Positions 32,598-42,600 of a DNA stretch of 44,641 nt are shown here, piece by piece (the stretch's first letter is position 1; each line of letters begins with the position of its first letter). Both the position numbers and the translations under genes were made by a program. The notes beneath the pieces were generated by a model that worked only from the letters and a program-made list of their open reading frames with translations, did no database searches and was not told the DNA's origin. Source of the DNA: a virus; the IMG/VR virus record IMGVR_UViG_3300028031_000001, positions 64,001 through 108,641 of that record; one strand, 5' to 3'.

Positions 32598-34001
32598 GTG
32601 AGTGAGGCGGAAGATAATGTCAAAGAGGCAATCGTTAAACAGTTGACTGGTAGTTTTGAGAACATCGAGTCTACATCAGAACCTATAGAGAAGTACGAAT
32701 TCGACGCTGAATTTCAGAGTCGAATCGCCTCTCTTATGGTTACAGATGTGGGTTTCGTTCGCAGAACTGACGGACTTATACTCCCAGACTATTTCGAAAA
32801 CGAATGTCAAGCTATTCTGGTCAACACTTGTCAGGAATATTTTGAAAGATATAAGAGTGTGCCCGCTAGTAATTCCGTATGGAAGCAACTGCTTGTGGAT
32901 AAAATTAAAGCTAAAAATCTTAGAAAAGATGTTGGGATTGAGGCCATCAAAGAAGTTTTCAAACTTCGTAAGAAAGATTTGTCCGATGCAAATTACGTAG
33001 TGGATGTTGTGGCTAAGTTTGCAAAGAATGCGGCGGTAGCTCAAGCAACTATGGAGATGATTGATTTAGCCGAGAAGGGTGACATGGAAGCCGCTCAAGA
33101 AATTATGGAGAAGGCATTTAGGGTTGGTGCTTCAGAAGAATTCACAGACCACGACTATTGGAATGAAATTGAGAGAAGAACCCAATACAGAAAAGATAAA
33201 CTGTCGGGATTGATTGCACCGGATGGCATCCCAACGGGAATTAAAAAGATCGATAGAGAGTTGTTCCACAAAGGCTGGGGCAGGAAAGAACTCACGGTAT
33301 TTATGGGTGGCGCTAAGAAAGGCAAATCTATGGCATTGGGTGAGTTCGCAGTTAGAGCGTCCAAGCTAGGCCACAACACGTTGTACTTAACGTGCGAAGT
33401 CTCTGAGGCCATAATACAGGATAGAATGGACGCCAACATATCATCCATAGAGATGGGTATGTTGGAATTAAACTTGAATGCGGTAGAAGCAAGTGTTAAA
33501 ACGAATAGAACTGCCGGGGTTGGAGAGCTTCGAGTTGCAGAATTTGCATCTGGAACTTTAAAGGTTAGTGGTATACGTAGAATTCTAGAAAGATATAGAG
33601 CTGATGGAATTATATTCGATATGATTGTTGTAGATTATGCGGACATCCTTGCTCCAGAGAACTACAATGCCAACAGCGCTATAGAAAACAGCAGACTGAT
33701 TTGGTTGGCTCTAAGAGCCTTAGCGTTTGAAGAGAATGCGGCTGTAATGACAGCAACACAAACTAATAGAGAAGGTTTTAAATCTACTGTGGCGAAGGCG
33801 GGGGACGTTGCGGACGACTTTAACAAGATACGGATAGCCGACTTGGTAATCTCAATCAACAGAGATGAAGATGAGACTAGAGAAGGTAAGGCTAGGTTGT
33901 TCTTTGCAGCGTCTCGAAATCAGGCTGGTGAATTTACAATACGCATCGAACAAGACTTGGCTAAAATGAAATTTGTTAAGAAGGTGACGGGGAGAGCATA
34001 A
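32598..34001 (+). CDS. DnaB-like replicative helicase
   Basis: A 467-residue RecA-fold helicase of the DnaB family, starting at GTG 32598. Residues 1-190 are a helical N-terminal region; the motor begins at about 205 with GIPTGIKKIDRELFHKGWG and the Walker A VFMGGAKKGKSMALGE, then Walker B IVVDYADIL and the TATQTNREGF motif. A conserved Arg finger region (KARLFFAASRNQAGEFT) follows. It lies between Hfq-like and DUF551-like genes and before the primase, as in a phage replication module. It is the likely replicative helicase working with the polymerase at 39641 and the primase. Confidence 0.85.
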   Translation: MSEAEDNVKEAIVKQLTGSFENIESTSEPIEKYEFDAEFQSRIASLMVTDVGFVRRTDGLILPDYFENECQAILVNTCQEYFERYKSVPASNSVWKQLLVDKIKAKNLRKDVGIEAIKEVFKLRKKDLSDANYVVDVVAKFAKNAAVAQATMEMIDLAEKGDMEAAQEIMEKAFRVGASEEFTDHDYWNEIERRTQYRKDKLSGLIAPDGIPTGIKKIDRELFHKGWGRKELTVFMGGAKKGKSMALGEFAVRASKLGHNTLYLTCEVSEAIIQDRMDANISSIEMGMLELNLNAVEASVKTNRTAGVGELRVAEFASGTLKVSGIRRILERYRADGIIFDMIVVDYADILAPENYNANSAIENSRLIWLALRALAFEENAAVMTATQTNREGFKSTVAKAGDVADDFNKIRIADLVISINRDEDETREGKARLFFAASRNQAGEFTIRIEQDLAKMKFVKKVTGRA

Positions 34002-34240
34002 TGGATGGATGGAAAGGTATAAAAAATGAATTGCCAACCGAATATACGCCTGTTAGAATACTTATCAGCGGTTGCATGTCAAGCTATGGGTATATGGTTG
34101 GCGCTGGTTGGGAGTTTTCTTATCCAGCTCACTATAAGTTACTAGATATAGAAAAAGTCACTCACTGGAAAACATTACCTGAGCAGAATTATGATTCTAG
34201 GATTTTACCTCCAGACGGGGAGAATTCTGTTGGACACTAG
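34001..34240 (+). CDS. DUF551-like small protein
   Basis: A 79-residue protein with the DUF551 pattern: MDGWKGIKNELPTEYTPVRI (W-x-x-I-x-x-x-L-P), then VTHWKTLPEQ near the C-terminus. These small beta proteins are common in phage genomes and have no known function. It overlaps the primase start. Confidence 0.6.
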   Translation: MDGWKGIKNELPTEYTPVRILISGCMSSYGYMVGAGWEFSYPAHYKLLDIEKVTHWKTLPEQNYDSRILPPDGENSVGH

Positions 34241-35312
34241 AGAACTAAATTCCCAACTAGAACAAATGGAGATAGAGGATTTTTTAGTTTGGTATGGGGT
34301 TGATTATAAAACGGGAACCGGAGCTTCTGGCCCTCAGCTTAACGTTAAAGAATGCCCATCTTGCGGTGGAAATTCTTGGAAGGTTTATATTGGAGCGGAG
34401 ACGGGATTAGGAAATTGTTTTCACGGAGATTGCGAAAAAACATTCAACAAATATTCTTTTATAAAATGCTTATTTAATAACAGCCATAAGGAAGCTATAA
34501 AAGAGATTGAAAAATATTCCAGAGAACTTGGTTGGAGACCTAAGAAAAAGAAAGCCCCGAAGAGACAATCGGTCACATTCATGATGCCCGAGACGGAAGA
34601 AATTAGTCGAGGTGGTATAGCTTATGATTACTTAATACGTCGGGGATTTTCAGAAGATGATATAGATTATTTTGGTTGGAAATATTGTAAAGAAGGTAGT
34701 ATAATTTTCTTTAATGAAAAAAATGAACAGTGCGAACAATGGTTTAGTAAGAGGTTGATATTTCCAGTTATAGATTTGAACGGAAAAATAGTTACCTTTC
34801 AGGGTCGGGACATAACCGATTCTGCGGACAAAAAATATAAATTTCCAGCAGGGCAACCGGGAACGGCAAAGTTTTTATATAACGGTAATAATGTTATAGG
34901 GAAAAGTCATATTATAATATGCGAGGGCGTAATGGACGTTGCCGCTACAAGATTTTCAATAGATCGTTCGCCAGAGTTGGAAGGTTGCGGTGTTGTAGGA
35001 ACATTCGGTAAGCACTTATCAAAATCAAAAAATAATAGTGACGACCAATATGGAAGGATTTTAAAGTTAAAAAATCTTGGCTTGGAAAAGGTTACATTTT
35101 TGTGGGATGGGGAGCCAAAAGCAATTAAGTCAGCTATAGAACACGCAATAGCGCTGAGAGGTCTTGGGCTTAATGTATCTGTCGCAACGCTGCCAATGGG
35201 TAAAGACCCAAACGAAGTATCAACTTCGGTAGTTATAAAGTCTATAAAGAATGCGGTAGTATTAACTCCATTACTTACTATAAAGTTGAAAATGCAATTC
35301 ATTAATAAATAA
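34230..35312 (+). CDS. Zinc-finger/TOPRIM primase
   Basis: About 360 residues if started at TTG 34230, 7 bases after GGGGAG; ATG 34191 gives 13 more residues but lies far inside the previous gene without a Shine-Dalgarno site. The zinc part is CPSCGGNSWKVYIGAETG followed by NCFHGDCEKTF, in the style of phage DnaG/T7-type primases. The TOPRIM part has IIICEGVMDVAATRF (the conserved Glu) and WDGEPKAIKSAIEHA, where DGE replaces the usual D-x-D. The gene follows the helicase, so it should make primers for the polymerase. The C-terminal part (NEVSTSVVIKSIKNA) is short. Confidence 0.8.
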   Translation: MDTRELNSQLEQMEIEDFLVWYGVDYKTGTGASGPQLNVKECPSCGGNSWKVYIGAETGLGNCFHGDCEKTFNKYSFIKCLFNNSHKEAIKEIEKYSRELGWRPKKKKAPKRQSVTFMMPETEEISRGGIAYDYLIRRGFSEDDIDYFGWKYCKEGSIIFFNEKNEQCEQWFSKRLIFPVIDLNGKIVTFQGRDITDSADKKYKFPAGQPGTAKFLYNGNNVIGKSHIIICEGVMDVAATRFSIDRSPELEGCGVVGTFGKHLSKSKNNSDDQYGRILKLKNLGLEKVTFLWDGEPKAIKSAIEHAIALRGLGLNVSVATLPMGKDPNEVSTSVVIKSIKNAVVLTPLLTIKLKMQFINK

Positions 35313-35325
35313 ATTAGAGGAAATT

Positions 35326-35967
35326 ATGAAACCGATGATAATAACATTAACCGGCCCGTCTTGCGCTGGCAAAACTTACTTATTAAATAGTCTTTTAAAA
35401 GAATATCCGAATATATTTGCGAAACTATTAAGTGATACGACTAGAGAAAAACGAATTGATGAGAGTGAGGGTGACGAATATAATTTTATCAGTAAGGAAG
35501 ATTTTATACGTAAAAATATTAACGACGAATACTGTCAAACGGTAAGTTTTAACGGAATTAATTATGGAACTAAAAGGGAGGCGCTTACTTATGCCTTTGA
35601 AACTGGGTTAGTGCCAATAAGAATCGTCGAGCCCACAGGAATTGCGCAGTTCAGAAAAATATCACAAGAGCTAGGATGTATGTATTTTTCTGTATACGTG
35701 GACGAAGAACCTGTAGTTGTTATGTCTAGATGGATCGAACGTTATAGAAATGAAAAAAACCCTAACACAGAATATTACGCCCTTAGAATATTGCAAACTA
35801 TTTTTTCAGAAATAACATGGATAGATCAAGAGGACTACGACTTTTATTACAACGAAAGTATAGTCGACCCTCTCGAATTATCATACGCCTTAAGCAGAAT
35901 AGCCAGCGGCAACATGCCGATAAGTACGTGTAGAAAAATATTTCCTATGCCGGAAAATAATTCTTGA
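35326..35967 (+). CDS. Guanylate kinase-like nucleotide kinase
   Basis: A 213-residue P-loop protein with guanylate kinase features: Walker A LTGPSCAGKTYLL, the lid-type SDTTREKRIDESEGDEYNF (GMP kinases have TTRxxRxGExxGxxYxF), and INYGTKREAL. The second half is helical and has less family resemblance. The expected reaction is ATP-dependent phosphorylation of a nucleoside monophosphate, likely GMP, which would help supply DNA precursors; substrate is inferred. A strong promoter starts inside its last bases (the TTGACA at 35964 includes its TGA stop). Confidence 0.65.
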   Translation: MKPMIITLTGPSCAGKTYLLNSLLKEYPNIFAKLLSDTTREKRIDESEGDEYNFISKEDFIRKNINDEYCQTVSFNGINYGTKREALTYAFETGLVPIRIVEPTGIAQFRKISQELGCMYFSVYVDEEPVVVMSRWIERYRNEKNPNTEYYALRILQTIFSEITWIDQEDYDFYYNESIVDPLELSYALSRIASGNMPISTCRKIFPMPENNS

Positions 35968-35992
35968 CATTATACCGCTTTAAGTTTATTAT
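35964..35992 (+). promoter_or_regulatory. Strong sigma70 promoter before the AAA+/VWA module
   Basis: A perfect TTGACA (35964-35969) is 17 bases from TATTAT (35987-35992). The TGA of the previous gene is contained in the -35 box. The inverted repeat TTATTT-AA-AAATAA (35989-36002) overlaps the transcription start. The ATG at 36027 is about 25 bases past the expected start. Confidence 0.8.
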
Positions 35993-36026
35993 TTAAAAAT
36001 AAGCAAAATAATAATTAGGAAATTAT

Positions 36027-37871
36027 ATGGAAGTACCTATAGCAAGAGTAAAAAAAATTAGAGCAATAAGACACTCTATATCTAATACAGTGCGTATGTT
36101 AGCTGGAAGACAATTGCAAGTTAGGCAAGCTGGTTCTAAAGCTTATGTTAGATTGGATGAAACAGGTGTACCAAATTTAATAAATATACCAGTAATTCCA
36201 GACACGGCTTCGGATAAATTATTAAATGGTGTGCAGGGTTATCTGGATCATGAAATTGGTCATGTATTATTTACAGATATAAATGTTTGGAGGTTAAAAG
36301 CTAAAAAAAGCACCCCACAATTAGAAACCTTTTATTGGAATATACTAGAAGACTCTTTCATTGAGAAACGCATGATTGATCGATTCAAAGGATCGTCTTT
36401 TAATTTAAATAATTCCCGAGAATTAATGATTGACCATATAGATGGAATAATTCCAACAATAAAATCTGACAATGGTAGTGAGAAAGAATGGTGGAATCTT
36501 TTTTGCGTTTGCGCCCTAAGAGCTATGTCTGGCGAAAGTATATTTGTATCGTATATGGAAGACAAATGGCATCTAATACCAAATTCGGTAAAGACTTTAG
36601 AAAAATTTAAGTCGGAACTTCTGACTGTAGAAAGCACTAAGGAAGCTTCTAACTTATCTTTAAGAATAGTAGAAGCTTTATTTGGGAAGCAAAATCCGGA
36701 AGACGAAAAATCTCCAGAGAATAACGCTGAAGGGAAGCCATCTGAAGGGAAGCCATCTGAAGACGAATCATCTGAAGACGAATCATCTGAAGACGAATCA
36801 TCTGAAGGGAAGCCATCTGAAGACGAATCATCTGAAGGATTTAAAGTCAACGAAGATGATTTAGGTAATAACCCATTTACCTTGGAGGACTTTGATTCTG
36901 GTCAGGCTACTACACAGCAGAATTTAATGGAAATTATTATATCGAAAATCGCCGTTGATGAATTTAATAGTACAGATTATATACCATTTACAACATCAAA
37001 TGACATAATAGAGCCGGTTAAAATGCCACAAAATATGGCTGGGGTAGATAGGTCATTCGAAATTATAGATTCAAAATCTAAAGAGATGGTAGGTGTTTTA
37101 CAAAAAGGTCTAGAAAGAGCGTTCCTAGCTATGAGTAAAAAACGCTGGGAATCTGGCCGAACATCAGGGAAACTAAATACTTCCGGACTATCAAGGTTAG
37201 TGGTTGGTGATGATAGGGTATTTCGTCAGCGCGTAATAACAAAAAGTAAAGAAGTCGCCGTTTCTCTTTTGATAGATTGCTCCGGATCGATGTCTGGTAG
37301 GGAGATAAGATTAGCAATTATGGCCGCATGGTCTTTATCAGAAGTGATGGATAGGCTTAATATTAGCAGTGAAGTGATTGGATTTACGACCGAATATTTT
37401 CCATATAATGCGACAGAATCATTGAAAAAAGATAATAGGGACGGAGACTTATATAGCAGATTTAGACCATTATATATGCCAATATTTAAAACTTTTATAG
37501 ATAGGTTCGGAATAGTCCAAAAAAAACGTTTAGCTGTATATCACGCTGGATTGGGCCATATGTCCTGTAATATAGACGGAGAATGCTTAAGGATCGCTGC
37601 GGATAGGTTGATGAATAGGCCAGAATCCGGAAAGACTATCATAGTGTTGTCAGACGGATATCCCGCTGGCGATGGAAATTCTCAAAAATTAAGATCGCAC
37701 TTAAAAAGTACCGCCTTGGATATAGAAAGGGAGGGTATTAACGTTGTTGGGATAGGCATAGGAACCGACGCCCCTGCCAGATTTTATAGGAAGCATGTAA
37801 AGTTAGATAATATAGATGATTTGCCTAGTACAGTTTTGAGTAAATTGAGAGAAGCAATATTACAACCATAA
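36027..37871 (+). CDS. CobT-like VWA protein with zincin motif
   Basis: A 614-residue protein. The N-terminal region holds a zincin-like metal site: H75-E-I-G-H79 in LDHEIGHVLFTD, and E108-D109 in WNILEDSFIEKRM as likely third-ligand region. An acidic, repetitive linker (residues about 220-280; seven EGKPS or EDESS units) leads to a region ending in GLERAFLAMSKKRWESGRTS. A VWA domain has the MIDAS D417-C-S419-G-S421 (LIDCSGSM) and VLSDGYPAGDG. This is the CobT/DUF2201-type layout that pairs with MoxR/CobS AAA+ proteins, and that partner is next. Peptidase activity is predicted from HEIGH but not shown. Confidence 0.8.
   Translation: MEVPIARVKKIRAIRHSISNTVRMLAGRQLQVRQAGSKAYVRLDETGVPNLINIPVIPDTASDKLLNGVQGYLDHEIGHVLFTDINVWRLKAKKSTPQLETFYWNILEDSFIEKRMIDRFKGSSFNLNNSRELMIDHIDGIIPTIKSDNGSEKEWWNLFCVCALRAMSGESIFVSYMEDKWHLIPNSVKTLEKFKSELLTVESTKEASNLSLRIVEALFGKQNPEDEKSPENNAEGKPSEGKPSEDESSEDESSEDESSEGKPSEDESSEGFKVNEDDLGNNPFTLEDFDSGQATTQQNLMEIIISKIAVDEFNSTDYIPFTTSNDIIEPVKMPQNMAGVDRSFEIIDSKSKEMVGVLQKGLERAFLAMSKKRWESGRTSGKLNTSGLSRLVVGDDRVFRQRVITKSKEVAVSLLIDCSGSMSGREIRLAIMAAWSLSEVMDRLNISSEVIGFTTEYFPYNATESLKKDNRDGDLYSRFRPLYMPIFKTFIDRFGIVQKKRLAVYHAGLGHMSCNIDGECLRIAADRLMNRPESGKTIIVLSDGYPAGDGNSQKLRSHLKSTALDIEREGINVVGIGIGTDAPARFYRKHVKLDNIDDLPSTVLSKLREAILQP
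36729..36833 (+). repeat. 15-base tandem repeat in the VWA gene linker
   Basis: Seven perfect 15-base units, of two types: GAAGGGAAGCCATCT (EGKPS; units 1, 2, 6) and GAAGACGAATCATCT (EDESS; units 3, 4, 5, 7). Period and frame are exact. The number of units is likely to vary between isolates. Confidence 0.9.
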
Positions 37872-37884
37872 TTAGGAGATGTAT

Positions 37885-39072
37885 ATGTCAGATAATAAAA
37901 AGATAGTATGTATGATATGTTCAAAAAATGCCCACTCTATAAAAGTCCACATTAAAGAGGATCATTTTGCAGGTTCTAAACAACCTTATACATTTGAGAA
38001 ATATGTAGAAAAATATCCAGAAGCTCCTTTATTGACTTCTGCCGCCGTTGAATATATGAAAAAAATGAGAGCTGAAAGAGTGAAATCTCCGAAACCAACT
38101 ATATTTAAATACAATTTAGACGAAAATAAAAAGCCTATGGCGGAATTGTTTGGATTAAGCGATGCTAATGGGAAAAATATATCTGGAAAAGATATTATGA
38201 TTGGAGTTTCTGACGAAATTAAATTTCCAGAATATGTTCCGCAAATAGATTCTTCATATGTATACCCAGTGACCACGCTAAAAACGGTTTTAATGGCGTT
38301 AAGTCAAAATATTCCCGTATATATATATGGCCATGCAGGTGTGGGAAAAACATCTTTATTTGAACAAATTTGTGCTAGAACTAACAACCGTATGATACGA
38401 ATACAACATACAGCCAATATAGAAGAGTCGCATATTATCGGCCAATGGACTGTGGAAAAATTTAAGGACGAAGAAAGCGGCCAGCTAATATCTGAAACAG
38501 TTTTTAAACTCGGCCCCCTAGCCGTAGCTATGAAGTATGGATTTTACTATTTGGCAGATGAATTTGATCGCGGACATCCGACGGTTATGTCAATTTATAA
38601 TGCGGTGCTGGAAGGTAAGCCTTTAATAATTCCCGAGGCTGATGAAGATAATAGGGTTATAACACCTCATAAAAATTTTAGGTTCGTGGCAAATGGAAAT
38701 AGCAACGGCTCTGGGGATGAGACCGGCCTTTACCAAGCCACTATCATGCAAGACGCCGCCAGCATAGAAAGGTTTGGAGTGTGCTTGAAACTGAATTATA
38801 TGAGTCCAGCCAAAGAGCTGAAAATGATTATAGACAAGACTGGGTTGCCATCCGAAGACGCGGAAAGGGTTGTCAGTTTTTGCACTAAAATTAGAGAGTC
38901 TTACCCATCTTCAGTATCTTTAACTATTGGCCCTAGAGTAGCAATTACTGCCGCCGTAATTGGGCTATTAAGTGGAAATATAAAACGTGGTATAGAATGC
39001 GCCTACGCTAATAGATTACCAGAATCTGAAAGGGAGTCTGCGCTAGCAATATCTCAAAGGATTTTTGGATAA
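37885..39072 (+). CDS. CobS/MoxR-like AAA+ ATPase with zinc finger
   Basis: A 395-residue AAA+ protein. Start at ATG 37885, six bases after GGAG; the ATG at 37879 touches the ribosome site. Residues 9-27 are a C-x2-C-x9-H-x4-H zinc finger (CMICSK...KVHIKEDH). The ATPase core has Walker A YGHAGVGKTSLF, a Walker B-like YLADEFDRGHP, and the sensor region FRFVANGNSNGSGDETGLYQ, as in CobS and MoxR. The partner VWA protein is the previous gene. Such pairs remodel or insert metal into client proteins in other systems. Here they may work on a phage or host protein; client unknown. Confidence 0.8.
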   Translation: MSDNKKIVCMICSKNAHSIKVHIKEDHFAGSKQPYTFEKYVEKYPEAPLLTSAAVEYMKKMRAERVKSPKPTIFKYNLDENKKPMAELFGLSDANGKNISGKDIMIGVSDEIKFPEYVPQIDSSYVYPVTTLKTVLMALSQNIPVYIYGHAGVGKTSLFEQICARTNNRMIRIQHTANIEESHIIGQWTVEKFKDEESGQLISETVFKLGPLAVAMKYGFYYLADEFDRGHPTVMSIYNAVLEGKPLIIPEADEDNRVITPHKNFRFVANGNSNGSGDETGLYQATIMQDAASIERFGVCLKLNYMSPAKELKMIIDKTGLPSEDAERVVSFCTKIRESYPSSVSLTIGPRVAITAAVIGLLSGNIKRGIECAYANRLPESERESALAISQRIFG

Positions 39073-39639
39073 GTGGGTGACTTAAAACCACCATGCTATG
39101 GTATATCGATATGTTTCAATAGGGAGTCTAAAACCTGCAAGACCTGCTCATTTGAAAATCAGTGTTTTGCGGATAGTAAGGAAGAGGCTATATCTCTATC
39201 GAAAGACTATATTATGGATGACTGGTTAGTTAGGTTTGATTGTAAGTCCGATAACTTAACCACCAATAAAGTTAGAAATGCAGCCGTAGAGCCTGTATAT
39301 TGGGTCTTAACTAAAGAATTGCAAGAAGTTGTCAACTGTATGCCGGATAGGCCAGCTAAGATAGCAAAGTCTATTGTCAGGTGTGGTATAGATATTAAAG
39401 GTAAGATGGCTTTAGGCATCAACCCAATAAAAAGAAGAAAGTACAAGTACCTTAAGGACGCTTGTGACTTTTTGTTGGACGATGGCTACTCATATCAAGG
39501 CTTGACTCAATACTATATGGACAAATATAAGTGTGGAGTTTCAACTGCTCGAAATTATACTTGGCTTTCTACTGAAATTCTGTTAGGGTTACAGGTAATT
39601 GAGTGGTATGATAGCAGACTCATCCTGAGAGGCGAATAA
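39073..39639 (+). CDS. Cys-rich protein with a possible wHTH
   Basis: A 188-residue protein starting at GTG 39073 right after the previous stop. The N-terminus has clustered cysteines (PCYGISICFN, KTCKTCSFENQCF) suitable for a zinc or iron-sulfur site. The C-terminal half is helical (LKDACDFLLDDGYSYQGLTQ, TARNYTWLSTEILLG) and might be a winged-helix-like domain, ending VIEWYDSRLILRGE. It is placed between the AAA+ and the polymerase, so a DNA replication or regulation role is suggested by context only. Confidence 0.55.
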   Translation: MGDLKPPCYGISICFNRESKTCKTCSFENQCFADSKEEAISLSKDYIMDDWLVRFDCKSDNLTTNKVRNAAVEPVYWVLTKELQEVVNCMPDRPAKIAKSIVRCGIDIKGKMALGINPIKRRKYKYLKDACDFLLDDGYSYQGLTQYYMDKYKCGVSTARNYTWLSTEILLGLQVIEWYDSRLILRGE

Positions 39640-39640
39640 T

Positions 39641-42600
39641 ATGACGTGTATGATAGGAGCGAAAACAGATTTCTCTCTAAAAGAGAGTGTGCTGAGTGCT
39701 AAGTATTTAGTAAATAAAGCTAAAGAGCTTGGGTACGATGCTATAGCTATCGCCGACACATCCTCTATCAACGCACTGACAAAGATATTCGCTGAAGCAA
39801 AGAAGGCTGACATAAAAGCGATCATCGGTGTTACGTTCACAGTCACTGACGACATCCATTACCGCGATGCAAAGCGTGGCACCCCCAAGACTAAGAAGCC
39901 TAGATTCCACAGACCAGTTCTGTACGCAAGAGATCAACACGGCCTAAGCGTGATAATGAATCTTGTAACTCTATCCAATGATGCGAATCACTTCTATTAT
40001 AACACGCAGATAAATCTAGAAGAACTACTATCCGCCATCAAAGAGGGTGGAGTTGTGTATTCGACTGGCGAAGCTTACTCGACGTTTACACATCCAGAAT
40101 ATATAGAAATTTTGCATTTGGTGGATTCTGCCTGTATAACATCTACACTCCAGTCTGCCACACCAAACGAATCTTTAATGTTCGGAGCGGTAGTCCCTGT
40201 AGATACCCCATACTACGATATGATTACACAGCGAGCAATATCTTGGATAAAATTTGACGCAACCCGTAATTTAATTATTTCAAAGCCGGTACTTCACAAG
40301 AAAGGTAAGGCCGATGTCCGTAATACTATGGACTGTATTCTTAACCGCAACAAGGTTGACAGTCCGTGGCGCAATGAGCCAGCGGAATTTCATCCAGAAC
40401 AACCTGCTATAATCGTGATGATGGTAGGGTTCCAACAAGCCAGAATTTCAGCCAACAGCACAGGCGATTTATCCGATATATTATTCGATGGTATTAAAGT
40501 TTTCGAAGATTCGTTCACATACGAATTCAAGAAGATGCCTATCTCCCTACCTGAGATATCCACTACGCCAAAAGAAACTCTGCTGAAGTTGTCTATCGAA
40601 GGATGGAAGAATCGAATTGCTAAAACTGTGTTGGGCTACAAGCCGGACGCATCCGAATTGCCGAAGTACAAAGAGCGCCTGAAGTACGAACTAAAAACCC
40701 TAAACGACATGGGCTTTGAGAATTACTTCCTGTTGGTTGAGAAGCTGACTACATGGTGTGCCGAAGAAGGAATTTTTGTTGGCCCCGGACGAGGCTCTGT
40801 CGGTGGTTCACTAGTAGCCTACCTGCTTGGAATAACAGACGTCGACCCTATCCGCTTTGGATTGATATTCGAGCGATTCATTAACCCCTCACGATTGGAC
40901 TTGCCAGATATCGATTTGGATTTCATGTCCTCTCGCCGTCATGAAGTGGTCACTTATTTAAGGGATCAATTTGGAGAGGATAACGTGGCTGGTATATCTA
41001 ACTACGGAGTTATGGGGCCATCATCTTCACTGAGAGCTGTGGGTTCTGCTCACAACTTAACGCAGGACGAAATCTCCTGCTCCAAGATGGTTCCGAAAGA
41101 GCATGGCATACCAATGAAGTTGGAAGCTTGCGTGGCAGAGGTTCCAGAGCTGGAGAGATTCGCAATTGACCATCCAAGCATCTGGGAAGAGGCTGTCGAG
41201 TTGCAGGGAGTGTTCAAAAATTACGGCACGCACGCCGCAGGTATAGTTGTGTCTGGAGTACCAATCAAAGAGAGAGCGGTTGTAGAGAGACGCAAAGATA
41301 AAGTCTGGTCTATCAATTGGGACAAGCGTGTGGTGGAAGACTTCGGTCTAGTTAAGTTGGACGTACTAGGTCTACAGACTCTGGACATCCTAGCAAAAGC
41401 TAATGAATATCTAATTGATGACGGCAAAGAGTCAATCAATTATAAATCTATAGAACTGACAGATGGAAAGGTGTTAGCTGGATTTGCCAAGGCCGAAACT
41501 AAAGGTGTATTTCAGTTTGAAGGTGGTGGTATGAGACACCTTCTTAAGGAACTGGCTGACGGTGACAAAATATCTTTCGAGGATATTACAGCAGCAACGG
41601 CACTGTTTCGTCCCGGCCCAATCGATGCTGGATTGATGGATGACTACGTACAGATTAAGCAGGGTGCTTCGTATCCTAACTACCTGCATCCAGCTATGGA
41701 ACCAGCACTGAAAGAAACTCAATCGGTGATTGTGTATCAGGAACAAGTGATGCAGATCGCTCGTGACTTGGCCGGATTCTCATTCGCGGAAGCTGACGTA
41801 CTTAGAAAAGCTATGGGCAAGAAAGACCATGACTTAATGGCACAGCAACGTAGCAAGTGGGTTGATGGATGCTTAACAACTCATAACATGGATATTATAA
41901 CTTCAGGTGGTCTGTTCGATCAGGTTGAGAAGTTTGCTGGCTACGGCTTTAACAAGTCTCACTCAGTCGAGTACACAATTATATCGTACTGGTCTATGTA
42001 CGTGAAAACGTATCACCCTGCCGTATTTTACGCGGCGGCGTTGTCAGTCTTGGACGAACCGAAGCTGATGGGTCTGGTGAAAGAGGCAGAGACTAAAGAT
42101 ATATTCGTTCGATCACCCGATATAAATAAGTCTTCAGACCGATATGAGGTTGTTAAAGAATTGGATGGTGGTATATCTTTGTACGCTCCATTCCAAGCTG
42201 TGAAAGGAATCAGTGAAAAAGGTGCGGCGGCGATCTTGGAAGCACAGTTGAACACTGGGGCGGGCATGGGTTTGTTCACAAGCAAGGCCAACTTCCTAGC
42301 CAGAGTAAACAAAAGATTCGCAAATATCAGAGTACAGTCTGCACTGGATAAGATTGGGGCGTTTGCTTCAATAGAATCTGACCAGCTACCAGCCTCTGAC
42401 ATCAGCAGGTTGAGAGATCAAAAGGAACTATTACCGGGGATTGTTACTAGAAATGTTATGACAGACCGGTCTATAATGAAGGATAAGGAATCTCTAGCGT
42501 CCCTACGTGAGGTTTTGCAAGAAGTTCAGGGCTGTTCTGCCTGTAGTTTGCAGGGAGAATGCCACCCCAAGCCAAAAATGGGTAAGACTGCGAAGATAAT

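Noticed and set aside
36332-36850. 172-residue minus-strand open frame over the VWA gene
   Set aside because: It is the antisense shadow of the Ser/Asp/Glu repeat; the + strand has the VWA and zincin motifs.
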